Assembly (NCBI GenBank): GCA_935421135.1
Contig: OW285194.1
Location: forward strand, 11,493,376-11,557,375
Source: Bugulina stolonifera
Taxonomy: Eukaryota; Bryozoa; Gymnolaemata; Cheilostomatida; Bugulidae
Direction of reading: 5' to 3'
Length of the DNA stretch: 64,000 nt
The notes under the pieces are model-generated. The model saw only the letters and a list, made by a program, of their open reading frames with translations. It made no database searches and was not told the DNA's origin. Positions 1 to 15,700 of the stretch are shown piece by piece (the first letter of the stretch is position 1; the number at the start of each line of letters is the position of its first letter). Both the position numbers and the translations under genes were made by a program.

Positions 1-128
1 ACACAAATAAATAAATCTGCTTGATTAAACACTTGTGAAGTTATGAAATTTTCTACATACAGCCTGTCATAGGAAATCTGATTAAAATAATATCGAGATA
101 TGTATCACAGCTGATAATGTCATGATAC

Positions 129-745
129 CCACCATTGTCGTTTTTGATCAAGAGTTTTTGCCTGTAGCGTGTTTTGATTCTTTGGACAGTCCACTGGCAG
201 CAGATGGAAACTCAGTGGATCCCTTGGTATACATTCGATCAGCATCAGGTTGTTACACTAAACACAAAATAATAGTTCAACATAGCAAGCAGGACAAACT
301 ATTTAGTTGGAAACAACTTAGTAAAATATTAGACTCAAAATGAGCATGTGTTGGTATACTAAATAACGCAGGGAAAAAGTGATTCCAAAAAAACAGTTGA
401 GTAAGATGGCCAAGCAGTCACAATGAGTTACACTTTCTCAACATTATATGTCTGTGGCAAAGTCAAGGATGTATAAGATGTTGACCACAAACTATTTCAC
501 TTTAAATACACATACATCCAATTAAAACTTAGAATTTTAGAAAATAAAAATTTACAATGGTATGTCCGAGTTTGAAATGCATATGAAGTTGCAGTGGGCA
601 GACTGAAGTCAACAAATGGTATTCTTACCATAATGACTGTTTTGCAAGACATTGCGCCATCCTCCATTTTCTTACAGATGATGAGACCCTTCTCAAACAG
701 GTAAATGTGTCGGAAACTTTTGGCACCGTGCATTCGTAGGTCACC
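129..745 (-). CDS. RhoGEF PH domain exons
   Basis: Exons 745-629 and 257-129 encode the PH domain after the DH bundle. Strands RHIYLFEKGLIICKK and NNLMLIECIPRDPLSFHLL precede the amphipathic helix NTLQAKTLDQKRQWW, where the exon meets its GTATCA donor. The junction is phase 0. Bases 1-128 show no convincing further exon, so the next exon should lie to the left of the window. Confidence 0.88.
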
Positions 746-3700
746 CTATAATGAGTACAAAATATGAATTTACTAGATTAATGGCAAGTTTTAGTAACTA
801 GTAATACGGAATACAAATAGTATTGTAGCTTCAGATCCTGTTAAAATGCAAATACACTCAGAAAGGATACCGTACTACCAGTTATATAGAACCTATGGTA
901 TCTAGCTTCATCAAATAGGTAACCGAGTCATAGATTTACAAGAGAGATAATTACCGAGAAATATCTTGTTGCTATAAAAATAGTACAAGTAGCAAATTAT
1001 TGAAAGCAGTTCAATCCTGTTAGAATATTCTACGACCACTTTTGTGTATTTCATGGGGTGCCACGAAACGTCCCTTACCTCTAAGATAAGTTTACCGAAG
1101 TCCAGTAGGTTATAACCCTCAAAGTGATAGAGAACACTCTGTATCTCTTGTATTCTCATGGCGTGTTCATGAGATCTCTTCAGTTCATTGATATTGTGAG
1201 CGCAATCAGTCATACACTGCAGAGAAGTGGTAATCGTCTCCCTACCAAACGTATCCTCGGGAAAATGTTTCAACAGATTCTGCAAAGAAAATGCATAAAA
1301 ATAGAAAATATTGAGCAAAGTTTGCTGCTTTCTGCAAGAAATTTGCTATGTTCACCCAATGGCAGTGGTAGTCAATGAGAACAATCTGGTGAATCACACA
1401 TTAAGCAGGAAGCGAATCGACATAAAAATACGCAATATGGTATATGAATATCATCATCCGATGACCGATTACAAAATAAATCACATATTAAATTCCTGGT
1501 CCTATCAATAAATTGTGATAAATGACTAGATGACATCCTGGAAGTTAACCCGTGAATGAAACTTATTTGGTTTGAAGTTATTTTCTCTCAATCTCTTAGC
1601 TGCTGCCTACTAGCTACTAGTCAACAGATATTTGATGGTTATACATATTCAGATAAAACTTTTAAGAATAAAAGACTGCAGTGTAGCTGCTCAGGATCTT
1701 TAAAACGTGTTTTCATAATAAGCCTGTTTGTAGGATCAGCATGACACATCTATCAGGAACTGTAGCTCATAAACAACCAATACATGTTTATCATATCATT
1801 TATAAAATATAAGTAGTTACCTGTAGTAGCAGATGGTACTTGAGTATTCTTTGAACAGGCTTGTGCAGATATGACCCAATGGGTAGCCCGTGACCTAGAA
1901 TCAGCTGTCTCTTACGGTATGCGTCGTTCACCACTGCCTTCCGCAGTAGCCGACTCAAACATGTAATGGAACTGAAATAGCAGTTGGCTACCATTAGGTG
2001 AAAGATAAAATATGTCAGCCTTAATTCAATGAAGGAATCTGAACACTTGCCGTATCTGCGTTTTTTAGGCTCTCTAAAGAACCAATAACCTATATGTAGG
2101 GTTTGCAGTTTATGTTACTGATATACGTAGACCTATCGGTAAAATATCGTCATGGTCCTGAAGTAGTGAAAATTTAATAAAAGCTGTTGCTTCATTCTCC
2201 CAGGTACTTGCGTACTTAAAAATTGATGAATATTTTGTCATAAACAACCCTATTTACACAAAGGCAATGTTTATCTTAATATTAGTAGGGTGGCTCCAAA
2301 GACTTTCTTCTCACACATAAAATCGGCAGCATACAGATAAATATATTCGGGGGTCAGCACTAGCTATGATATTATCAACAATAATTGGAAAAGAGGATTC
2401 AAGTAACATCACAATTTTTCGAAAATGTGTCACAATTATTTATCAGCAACTCATAATTTTTTCAAGGTAATTATGTTTTGTAAACAGCAAATTCCCCTGG
2501 ATTGTTACATTAGTCTGTTGGTTGCCAACAAGAAATTGAATCTATTAACTTTTGTTTACAAAAAATGCTACACTAAAATTTTGTTATTTTGAATAACTTA
2601 TAGTATTCAACTCACAGCTCCCTATTTTGGTAAGCAACACCAGTTAGGTTGTTTTGTAAAAAAGAATTGAATTTGACTAATTATTCTGGTACACATTAGT
2701 GTGTAAATGTATGAACGAATCAAAACACCAAGTCATAAGGTAGAGAGAAGTTGTTTACTTACTTTGGGTAATTTGTAACATACTGAGCATAGATCTGAAA
2801 GTCAGCCCCTCGGTTTATAAAACATTCAGCAATAGCAACGGGTTCCTCCCCACAATCCTTCAGTTCACTCAGAAATGACCTATAAGAGTGCATAGCTTGA
2901 TAAAATAGTAACTAACACTTTATGTATACCATATTTCTTCATAAAATGACAGCAAATAATGCAGTTGGTACAAAAGTGGTAGGGCTTTATAATGCAAAGT
3001 GTTGACATGTACAAACAGAAATCATAATATAGTGTTATCGACTCTCTGTTTAAAATGCTTCACAGGCATTCTAGAGAAAATACTGTTGAGCACGAAAAAG
3101 ATAGCTATGCAATTGCTCACTAATTATATATAATTGCTTTGATTTCAATATTCCTTGAATAACTTTGAGAGTGGAATAATTTATATCTTTGTGTCTCAGA
3201 CTTGGAACAGGTATTATTTTAAACAGCTGGGCTCACGACATATTTACATGTAGGTCATGTGACAAGATGAGTAAGACCTACTTGTGAAAGCTGTAGATAT
3301 CCTCTATGTTGCTGTATATCTCCACGATTTCATGTTCTGTAATGTGCACACAACTCCTAGAGAACTCTAAATATCCCTAAAACAGATTAAATACACATGC
3401 TTATGGTCGATCGGTGTCACCAAAACATGTATCAAATAATTTAGAGAGTTATCCACCCATGAATACTGAAAACTGGGTATGTTATAACTGTCACAACAAA
3501 ATAGAGAATATAATTTATAAAAATATAAAATATATATAAAATATAATGTCGGTGTTAAAGTTTAACTGCATTCTCAATATAGCGATAAAATTCTAAACAT
3601 CAAATCAAGCAAGCTTTTTTCATTTCTGTAATAAAAATTTTAAAAAAAAGCACTGATTCTAAATATAAAATGCAAATTTGACAGTCTATGAGGCTATTTC

Positions 3701-6700
3701 CATTGTTTACATAAAAAAGGCTGGTGTAAACACAAAGCACATGTTTCAGTAATTTACTCACGTAATTGAATATAATATATCACGTGACACTACTGATTCA
3801 ACCATGCAGTTGCTAGGATTTTCAAGGGGTTTGATCACAGATTTCATCATAGACTTTGCTCCAAGAATCTGTCTGAGCTTTCTTTAATATCTTATTGGTA
3901 TACTGGCAGAGTTATATTCCAAAGTCTATGAACAATGCTTAAATCCAAGGCTTTAAAGTTACCCTTATTTGTTGATTTGGAAGCGATGCTGATGAATATA
4001 GCCCAAGTCTAGTAACACCGCAGGTAACAATTAGTAACAAATTTTATTTCGATATTCTAAAATTTATCTAAGCTTGTCTAAGGAACAATGTAAAGCTGAT
4101 CTGATTAATATCTTGCTCTAAAGTACTTTATTAATCTCTATCTGGTAGCTAGCTAGCAGATCTAGCTCTAGCTATTCACTCCAGAAGAAGTAATGGGATT
4201 AAAATACCTAGGATTAAAATTCCTAGTTTCGCAAGGATTTTGGGCTTACTACTGCGATATACATGTAAAATGTAAACAAAGAATTTACCCTCTGATAAAA
4301 TAAATTGGTTTTTTTAAAATGCTTTTTTTTTTGAAAAAAAACTTTAGAATAAGAAATACCACGTTTTATTTTATTAATAGAAAAAGTTTCCTGCCTGGCT
4401 AGTGCAGTTAATCTTTAAGATATCATATACAGGCCCTATCATCGTCTTCACATTATTTACAATAATAAGTTTATGAAAAAATTAACAAAAACTGAAGGAC
4501 TCCATGCATAGCTGTGAAATACTGCTTGAACGGCATCAAGTTATGAGAACAAAGATAGACCTCTTTGTTGAACCTAAAGACCGTTTGAATTAAAATTACA
4601 TTAAATGGCTACTAGATTTGCATTACTCATACAAGGGATTTAGTTTATTACAGTAAATCAGAAATATCGCAGACAGAGGCTAGCTAATACTTCAGTAGGT
4701 GTCACTGAATAGCTAGCATTCCAAGATGAGAATAAAATTACAGTCAATTATTTCCAACATGTAGTCCTGTAACAACAGCTGTTGGACAGCCTCTGAACAA
4801 AGTCCAAAACGAAGGAAGTTATTTTAAATTGTAACACAATACAAATACTAGTGCACTATGTAGGCCAATGGGTCAGTGAGCTTCGAAGTCAATTCAAATG
4901 GCAAAACACTTTCAAGAAAGCATATTTACTTTGATAAATTCGAAACCGACATTCAAAGGTATAAGTTGTGGTGAAACCTAATTTTGCGATTTTTCAAAAT
5001 TTACCATTTCTGCGTTGTTTGCCTCACTCATAGTACATGTGAAACTGCTGCACATACATGTAGGTCCTTATTGAAGGGACAGATTTGACTATGTAAATGC
5101 AACTGATTGCAACTAGTTCCTACAGCAGGAATGCTATCTGCAGGTAAAGAATATTATACCTACATAATGATTTACTAAGACTATGTCTACATATACAGGT
5201 ATTTGATAAGACAGTTGACTTTGCCTTCTAATTACAGTACATGTGTAAAGTAATATGTGGTATCCCCAATGCAAACATTCCACAATCCACATTTTGTGTA
5301 CACACACTATAATACACATAACATACTTATAACATAACACACATCACACAAGTATTGTAACGTAGACCAGCTAAAGACTAGCCTTTTAGCCTACCTAACC
5401 TAGGCTACATTTACAAGTCATATTAAAGTTCCTAGGAGCTAATTCACTTTGATATAACTGTTTGAGAGCAAAAACTTTGTATTGTACATGCAAATCTTGT
5501 TGAAAAAGTTATGCTTTTTATTGTACTTTATTAAGCCAATCTAGTACAAAATTTATGCCCCACAGTAACTAAGGTTCTACTCTTTCTAAAAACAATAGCT
5601 TATGTTGGTTAGGGAGTGTAGAAGTGAACTAAATCATACAATAAATCATCAACAAGCCTGCCACTATTTTAAAGGATTAGTACACAGTCTAGCTTTTGCA
5701 CCAAGGAATAGGAATGAAGAAGTCCCCCTCACTTTCTACTTACACCTACCTCGACAATATCTGCTAGATCTTGGACATACTGTATCTCTGTTAACAGAAT
5801 CTCCTCTATAACGTACTCACTGAAGTCAGTTTTGTTACCTGGGCTAACTCTTCCATCAGGCGAGGGAGAAGGCGACCGCCCCCTAAGATATACGTAATAC
5901 AGTATGAATTTCTAGTTGGAGTTGTCTGCTTACTAGCACTTAAGACTGAGGACCAGACCAGTACTACATATGGGCTGGCACAAAGTCCCACCAACAGAAC
6001 ATGTGTAACGCTTTTCTATAATATCACAGTATAAACAGTTGCTCAATATGTCACCTTTAATCAAACAGCTGCTAATGGATATTGTTATCACAATCTGATA
6101 TCACTGTGATAACCCCAACATTGACTGGCACTTTTATTTCATAGGATATTGTATTTAATATTTCCACATATTTTTATTTCTACGAGCTTGCAGCCACAGA
6201 GTAACGTTACTATACCTCTGCTACACATCAACAGCTTCAGCACTGCGATAGCAGACTGCTTGCCTGGCCTTATGAAAATTGTATAAGTACATCCCAACTA
6301 CTATTTTATCAGAAGTCGCTGAAAAGCTACTGGATGCTTAGGGTTGTCTTCCACTTCTGTTACAAAGTGAATCTACGAAGTGCAGTCCTGAACTTGAAAC
6401 TTACTTCAGGTTTAAATTTCAAGTCCCTTGGACAAAACAAAACTTTGTCGATGGAGAGTTGTACCAAACCAGAACTTATTTACCTCTTCTCTCTAACTCA
6501 ACCCCTTCCTCTACTAAAGGCCAGGTTTATTTGGTCTACCGGGCAGTAGTAACCATAGCTACTCCTACCTGGAAAGGTATTCCAGCTCTGCGCTATCTCG
6601 AGGCAGCATGGTTATGTCAAATGACTTCTGTTTACGTCTGTGGTGCAGGAACACAGCTCCACCTTGTGGCTGGTTTGACGAGAGTCGTCTCTGCAATGCC

Positions 6701-9700
6701 AAAGGAAATATAATAACTTAGACATGGACTGCCCATGTAGGGTCCTATCATGCATCAGCTATGTGCAAGGAAAGTATAGGCCTACTAGTATTTCGTGAAA
6801 GACGTACACCAAATTTCATGAAGAGTATGACATTTTGTCTAACCAGAGTGTAGAGCGTAGACCATAGGCCTACAGATCATAATATTATTGCTACTCTGGA
6901 AGCCTACATACAAGGCAAAATATATAAACTCCAATAACAGATAATCAAATAATTAAGGTAAATATTTCCACTGCAAACTAAAATCCAATAACACATTGGT
7001 AATCTAAGACAAAACTGGTAAATCTCTGAACATACATAATATGGCATTCTCAAGGCAAAGCACATCATTATCCAGCTAAGATAAATAATAAAAACTACTA
7101 AAGTCATGTATTATGTTATTTGGTAACACAATATACTGTGCCATGGTCTCAGTTCCTAAGACAAACACAACCTCACAGGTAGAACCACAGCCTAGTAGAG
7201 TTAGTTAGTAGCTAGAGATAAAAAGCCTTACTATAATATTATAGACAGCACTGCAGCTGTGTAGCCTATTAATACATGTATTCCGTGATAATACAGTATA
7301 TTCCTACATACGTACCCCTTACTTAACCTACTTGTACATTGTACTTACATACTTATTCCTTACTTACTTACTTACTTACTTATTACTTACCCCTTTTAAA
7401 CTAACCATGAGTGCCTTTTCATGATTTAGCTATTTTGACCAACATTACTGGTGAACAACCAATAGCCAAATGTTATGTAAATCTCAAACATTTGCTAACT
7501 ACTTTTGCTAGCTATCAAATAACATTGTCATAAATTAATCCAGCCCTGCAGTGTATGTGGTCTTAGTTCTAAGCTTAATGTAAATAGTTATATATTATTA
7601 CATAGGCCAGTAGCATTAGAGAGATGGTCAACCAGGTCCCAAGGCTAAAGTTAGTCCCACCTAACAATGTATGAGCTGACCCCAGAGGGCAGAGTGATAC
7701 TTGTACATTTAGTAGTGAGTACAAGACAATATTAACGATGAGATACCAAGTTAAGTTGCTCTAAGCAGCAACTTGATTCTATGAGTAAGAACTTAGCCTA
7801 AGGCGCTTAAAAATATCACCCTAACTAAAGTTTTTCAAAGCTGTTGAATAAAATACATATGAAATAATAGCTCATGTGTGATATTATTACCAACCTCTGC
7901 TGACTTTTAATTCTCTAAAGCATAAGGTCAGCTTTTGCTCCCAAGGTCACCAAGCCACACTCTCAATAATGTTAGCTAAATGCATGTGAAACCCTATCAA
8001 GTAACTTCCAACAAATAATTTAAATATTGTGGGCTGGTTTTGTTATTGTTACTTATCTTATCTGTGTCCTTACATAATATCCAAGATAAGGCAATACAAT
8101 AGCTTTGAAGTCTAACCACTGGGGAAACTGCACACTTATCACCACATTTTACAATGTACAACTGGTGGTATTTAGCATCTGTGCAGTTGCTTTTGGCCTG
8201 CTGCCAGTCAGGTGAGTCAGAGAGAGAGAACATGTGACTGATTTTCACTCATGCATGTATAATAGATCAGACAGACAGCGCTGCCAGTAACCAAAGTTGT
8301 AGCAGATTCCTTCCCCCATCTCTAAAAAATCCTGCTACGCGAATCTGAAGTTGCTTCAACTGCTCAAAAAGTTATCTGTGGCAACACATTATACAACAGA
8401 ATTGATTTGGTACAAGGTAGATCAATTTCAAATTTAACAGCTTACCAGCTACACTGTGTATCCTTCTGGTTAAGTTACTACTAGTTCCATAATCAATCGG
8501 TTATAAAGAACAAAATTCTCCTTGCACTAAGTACAGCCACTTTACTAAAAACCTGCTACTTTCTCTGTTATACATTAATAACTGGCTAATCTAGTTTATG
8601 TAAATTATAATTAGGTATTGTAGCTAATAGCATATTAATAAATCATCCTAATAATGTGACAACTGGTATATTATGTTCCTATTTTCTATATACTTACAGT
8701 ATACAATAATTAATTGAAGCAGCTATTACTAATGTCAGAGATTGTTATAAGTTGGTTTGTGCTCAACTGCCCTTAATTATAATATCACCATAATAACATG
8801 TCTAAATTCTTGAGGTCAATGATCAACTATTTTCATTGTTACTTATGCAAGGCCCTCTGCAGCCAGCCTAGACCTACCTTGATGTGATTTTGAAATTTAT
8901 AGATTTTGAATGCAATAGTTTTTGTTCCTGCTAGCATACTCTAGGATCTCGCCTAATTTAATTATATATTACATGCATAATAGATACCAACATTTGGTGG
9001 TGGCAGTATATTTTATAGTTTATCTAAGTAAAAGCTGAGACTTACACGTATATTAGAAAATAGTCCCCTCTCTCTCTCTCTCTCTTAGTCATCCAGGGAT
9101 TGAACTTACTACATTTACTGACTATATGTAACAATTTTATGCAAGTGATATAATTGTTGCTATTAGTGTACAGTGTTGGCCTACAGGTAATGCTGCCTTT
9201 AGCTACCAAGTTGTTTTATCAAGTGTCGACAATAATATTTTATTATCTGAACACCTTTCTTTAAATGTCAACTAGAACTAATAATGAGTATTTTCAGGTG
9301 CTTGCAGGTGCTTGTATGTGCTTGTGCATAGTTCTAGAAATAACTCAGCATCCAAAGAGTCAGAATGAGGAAATTGGAAGCCTGCTGTAGGATAATCTAC
9401 TAAGTGAGGTCATTAGATAAACAATAAGATAATTACATGTGTAATGTATATTCTTATCTACTGTGTCATACTTGACCTAATTATTGTAACTTTTATAGGT
9501 CTCATTTCCTCCCTAATTACTCCTGTGGGGGGGGGGGGTGACTGAATAACATGTCAAACCAACCAACCAGAAGTTGGAATTGGAAAACACACCGATGTGA
9601 TGTAGCCTTTTCTAAATATTAATATTGGTTTATTATTTTTACAGTTTGTTCAAAGGTTGGACAACTTCAACTTGAATTGATCAAATGCTTTTATATTAGT

Positions 9701-12700
9701 AATAATGCCCGATATATTGGCCTAGCTGCACAATAGACCTTCATGCTTCTGTTTTTGGTCTATCCTCACCACAGACAGGTTAAGGTTGATATTAACATGT
9801 GAGTTATTTGGTTCATTTACTGATTGTCTCACTCTTTCAAGTGCTAAGGAGTTGTGTGCCCTCTGCCAAGGTATGGTAGAGTAGGCTCTAATAAAAACAA
9901 GAGAAAACAACTCCTGTGGGAGGAGAGATATTTGATGGTATGATGGCCCCTTGCAGCAAATGCAAGTGACCAACAACATTAGACCCTGCATATCAGTAAG
10001 TGATAACAAGATGAACACCTCAGGGAAAGTAAAGAGGCAGGGTGGGACTAGGGTGATGGATACAATGATAGAGACCTAATTCTGATCATGTGATGTTATA
10101 GATGGAGTAAAATGACAATCCATGACTGAATATGAGAGGTAGCCCATACAGTGGGATAGGTAAATATAAAGTGAGATGCTTCCATATCAATAGAATGCAA
10201 CTATCATTTTCTATTGATCACAAGGCAGGGCTTACTACACATGGTCATAAGCAAATAGTCGCCTCAAGTTTGGAGTTATTCTTCCATTTGTCCCTTATGC
10301 ATTTGGTACACATATAACATGTAGGACCCTAGGTATCATATTGTTTTCTCCTGAGAGTATTATAATATAATATGTATGGTTTGGTACAATTGGTCAACGA
10401 GTCAATGTCAACGAGCCAATCAAATGTCAAGAGCTTCTGTAAAACGAAAGATTTACTAATTTTACTGTAACTATTAACTGGTGTGTTGAAATACTCTCTT
10501 AACTCTTGGCTAAGGGAAGTAGCTGAAGTAGATATGTAGTCAGGTGTGTTGTAGGCTGATGCTATTATATGTATAACTACACTGATATCAATTTAGTTGT
10601 AACGATTTTAAAACACCCAGTTACCACTTACAAATTACCCTTCACTTCAGGCAAACACACAAGAGGTCTGTCTACTTACAGTATTAGTTAGTGTACCATC
10701 AGAGTACACCTTACAAGCACTTTACAAGCACCTGTGCTGTGAGAACAAGTTATTGCAAGGCAATAGTAAACATGGTCATCTGCATGGAAATTAAATTATC
10801 TGCTCCCAGTTATGTAACATGGAAGATGTAATGAGCTCGAACTTACCCCTCGTTGATGATTTGGTAAGCTGGTACTCTTGGTTGCAGAAGAAGGTATATC
10901 TAGCAATGAGTTGCTGCTGCTGTTGACATCTTCTATTCTTAAATCATGACAACTTCTCGACTCCACAGAACCAAAATTCACTCCCAGACCACCATTAGAT
11001 GTACCAAGAGTAGATATTTCCACAGAAGATCCTGCAACAGATCACTAGTTGGTTTTTTAACTTGTTTTTAGTAGACTAGCCAACATGCAAAGTGCACTTA
11101 CCAACATACAGCATTGGAGACAGTTAAATATAAAATAAAGACACTGAAATGTAAATGAAGTAGCCTACAAAAACGTATGAGAAATGCAGCAAGATTTTGC
11201 ACCTACAGAGGTTCACCAAATAAACCACTACCAACTAGTACAGGTAGTAGTTCTGAAACTTAGATCAGTTCTCAGTTATACACCTACATGTACATGTATA
11301 ATAATACACTACTACAAGGTAGTAAATGTATACTACGTGGATGGCCTGACAGAATAGAAAAACAAAGATTTAGCTAGAAATAAAAACATAACTGCTGGCA
11401 ACAGTGTTTGACCTGGCAGGTGACTTAGTCTCCATCCAGGGCCTGATGGCGCAGCTCTGACCACAACAAAAGCAAGAAGTAAACTATAGTAAGTCTCATG
11501 GTAGGTCTCATGGTCACATTCAAGGCTCCAAATAACAGGGGAGACAAGCCCAGTAGCGGAGTAGTGGTGCCAAACAGCCTCTTTTGGAGCACTACTGTAA
11601 TCTGAATGGCAACCTATGGCAGTTAAACTGTGTGGGGCCTGTTGCTGCTCAACATCCAAGTCCATTTCTACAAGTCACCACCTATGATATGATTGTCTGA
11701 CAACACTCCTGTAGGAACTTGTTTCATTAGTCAACATTGCTATGTAAATATCTTTTTCCACGGCAGTAGTTGTGAAAAGTCTAGAGGAGCCAATTAGGAG
11801 ATCCTGTTCTGTAACTGCCAAGTGTGTATCACTGAGTGTACTCTCCCTGGTGAGGTTAACTGAATATAATTTGAATAAAATTTTATATGTAATTCTGGAA
11901 GGAACCCCCAATTTTAACCAAACTTGAACTATTATGACCAGAGTTCTGACTGGGGAATGACAGCTAGGTACAAGGTGCAGATTTCTGGAGAGCTGGGGCA
12001 CAGCCTTCCAGTCAATCAGTACATTCTAACCTTAACTTTGACATTATTACCTACAGTGGTATGCTAGGCTATGTCTTGTGCTTAGTGTGAATACTGAATA
12101 TATAATTTAAGAGAATTATATATTTTTTACTTTCAATGGAATGTTTTAATTATTCCACCCTCCCTTCTTTTAAACTGATTTGCTGTGTTGACCCAATTTC
12201 TATTTATATTCTTATCAAGATTTTATCTATTATAGTAGCATGACGTAAAAAAAAAGGGTATTCATAACTATTTTGACGGTATAATGCAAGTAAACAATGC
12301 AAAACCAACCAAAAAACAACATAGTTTGGTGGTACTACGGCTGAATAATTGAGTTTATATGCGCATTATTTAATATAGCCTCACAGGGGATAAAGTTGTG
12401 AAATCACAGTCTATGTAACCTGCTGACTGCTTTGTTGAGACTACAAGCTAAACCAAGATGATATAAGCATACTTACAATATTACTAAATCAACAACAAAC
12501 GAAAATTTTACAGATTGAATGCCTTAGAATTGTTATATCTCTATCATAATAAGGAAATTTGATCATTACCCCATCATCTTCTACATAACATAATTATTTC
12601 ATTCCTAGCAGCATAGAATTCACACAATGTGAAGCAGCTGCTTCATAATTACTGCTGTCAAAGAATAAATTAGATGCCTAACCACACAGATACCTCTAGG

Positions 12701-15700
12701 GCTGAGGAAGGTATCAGTAGCATCTCATACACTACCAGCAAATCTAACTGGTAAACTATAGCATATAAGATAAACAACACAGAGCGGAACTACACCAAGG
12801 TGTGTTCAGGCTGGTAAACTATAGCATATAAGATAAACAACACAGAGCGGAACTACACCAAGGTGTGTTCAGGCTTCCCAACAGGGCTCAGTGCAGATTA
12901 CTAAAGCAAAGGGCCTCACAGCAGTTGCTGTAAACTACAAATTGGCAAAAAATTCTGACTGCAGGTATAAAGAATCTTGGCCGCAGGTATAAATGAGCTA
13001 ATAAACCTTTCTCAGACTATTTAAACAAGTTTGTCAACAAAAGCTACTTCTAAATACTATAAACAGGGGCCAAGCTTTGTAAAGGCTAATATTTACATAA
13101 ACTGTCTGATGACTTCTATTGTAACAGTCATTCATTGTGTGGCCAATATTTGTGGAAATACTGCTGGGGTACAAAGTTTACATCTTTGTTTAGACAGTGT
13201 CAGTAATTGCACTAAACTGTGCATAACTATGGGGCATTTCAATCAAAACATGTTTCTCCAGCATTGTCTAAAAACATTAATTATTTAACAAGTTCCCATG
13301 CTAGGGTATGGGGTGGAGAGGCAGCCTTCCTCTTTTTTACCATTTTATGCTGCCTTGCTCGGTCAAGAACATACGTACATTAAAAGGATTATTGCAAGTA
13401 ATGTAGCAATATTGCTTCACTTCTATACAGGGTAGTTTGGTCTTCATAATGTACCACGGATCTGGGGAGCCTTGTTACATGCAAACCTCTGCAGTAATTG
13501 GTGGAACTGTCACCTCTCCTTGCAGATAGCCTGTGTTATTGTTACAAGGGTTAATCACTAGTGCCACCAAGACTTGCACATGCCACTATGTGACAATGAA
13601 TGAAACATTCTGTTATTTTTTTCTAAAATTTTGCAAGAGTACAGCTTGCAAAAATCACTCTCCCATTCAGATACATAATATAGTGATATGCCAGAAGCTG
13701 TATTATTTACTAGTGTTGTTACTAGAAGTATCCTTGCCAAAATAATTACTGCAGCCTTAGAAACACAGGACACTGATGTGATTAAATCGCTGGTTAATGT
13801 ACAAAAACATAAATATCCTTGGTTTGATACAGAGCAATGATTTGGTAGCCGTCCATCTGACTGACCTTTCTCTGTCCATTCTGAGGTCAAAGCAGTGTTT
13901 ACTAGTTGAACTTACTAAACGGATATATTTGGGTATATCCGTGCAGTTAGCTCTGGATGAAGCTGGAAACATTTATGCATGTTCTCCAGGAAAATAGCTA
14001 GGAATGCAGGGTGTAGGATGAATAATTATGTTGATTATACAAATCTTTAGCAATTATTTTGCAATCCCTAGTGTTGACATGTGTAATTATAATGTTCATA
14101 TAAATTAATCAGTGTACAAGTGGCCCCCATATTGTGGAAACTAGACATTGGGACAATAGTATTACATCACTCCCTCTTTGTCAATGGGTTGTTGTAGATA
14201 ATTAAAAGCATTCACTTTTCAATTCAGGGAATGAATACAACAACTAGAATTATCCTATTCAAAGCCAGCATAATGGGAATAGCTAACATCTACAAAATTA
14301 GTAAACTAGTTCCATTTATGTTACCCAAGATTGATTGGAGTGGTGAAAGAGCCTTTTATTCCAAAAATAAAATTTAGTTCCTGTAAAATTGTAGTAGTAT
14401 AATGGCAACCCAGGATTAGTCAACACCATGTCATAGCTTATCTTATTTCCCAACTAAACCCAATTCCTATTCAACTAGAACGAACATTCGCTGCAGGAAG
14501 CATCAAGTGGTGCTTCAAAATGATAGGTCTAGCATACATGTACATCACACGACACAGTCATGTGAAACAACATGGTAATGGTAATAGCCTAATAGATGAT
14601 ATATTTAACAAATGTATATGTGTGTATATAATATTATGTAATATAGATTAGTAGCAAGTAGCTCAGCATAGCCAACTACAATGTACATTATTATAATACG
14701 GGCACTAATGCCTCTTGCTATCATATAGAGTTGGAAGATTTTGATATAAAAGAATACACAAGTTTGCTCTTAGTTCTAGGCTTTTATCATTCATGTCAAA
14801 TTCATTTGTCTAACAAAAGAGTTGAAGTCATCAAACCCCATTAACAAGTCTTCTATTGACCAAAAAGATTTTAGTTATGAATAAGGGATAGCTCTTCAAA
14901 AGGCTCTAGTACCTGATGATAAGGTGTCAGACTGCATATAACATGATCTAATAAATGGTGTAGCCTATTGGAGAATTAAAAGGAACAGAATCCAGAAAAT
15001 GTTGTAAATAAAATTATAAAAATAATTATTTAGTACTGATAATGACGTGCAGATAAAATTCAGAAACCTGTCTTTTGTAAATGTTTGATTACCCTAAAGG
15101 TAGGAATGTTTAGAGTTGAGGTAGCTGTAGAACACTGTAGAAGTTAGGAATAAATTAGTGAGTATGATTAGCTGTAATCTATAGATAATGTGGTAGGCCA
15201 AACTATCTCTTACAAAATATCTTGGTATGTACCACTTAAACCCAAAACACCTATCAATTAATTCTATAAGAATATACTGAAGCCCTTTACCCTATCACCT
15301 AAAAATAGACTCTCATGGGCTCCTAAGTACTACTAGAAAACACAGTTCTCACCCAATTCTGAGTCCTGCTCCAATCCAGTAGACAAGAGTATAAAATAGA
15401 AGCACCTCACTGGTACATGTAATAATGTTGACATAGAATTATTTTAAGATAAAAACTGTTATGTAACCAAACTATCAAGTTACAGACTTTGATGATAACA
15501 CAGAACTTAAAAAAAAAGAACCTTAGTAGCAAGTTTCTTTTTTTCTTGCTAGAAGTTTACTTTCAATCTAGTGCCAGGCAGGTTGTGCACCAAATAGTCA
15601 ATCACTGACCAACAACAACACATTTGCTGGTATGTAACAAAACAGTAAAACAGCTGGGATCCTGTTTGAATAGACTAGCTAGTAGCCACTGGTCAATTAT

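Noticed and set aside
1..128. Possible further RhoGEF exon after TTTTAATCAG on the minus strand
   Set aside because: The encoded peptide does not continue the PH domain or resemble the family C-terminus.
11333..12001. Two open frames of 108-110 codons on the minus strand inside the RhoGEF first intron
   Set aside because: Phase and splice sites do not fit the RhoGEF, and the peptides resemble nothing I know.
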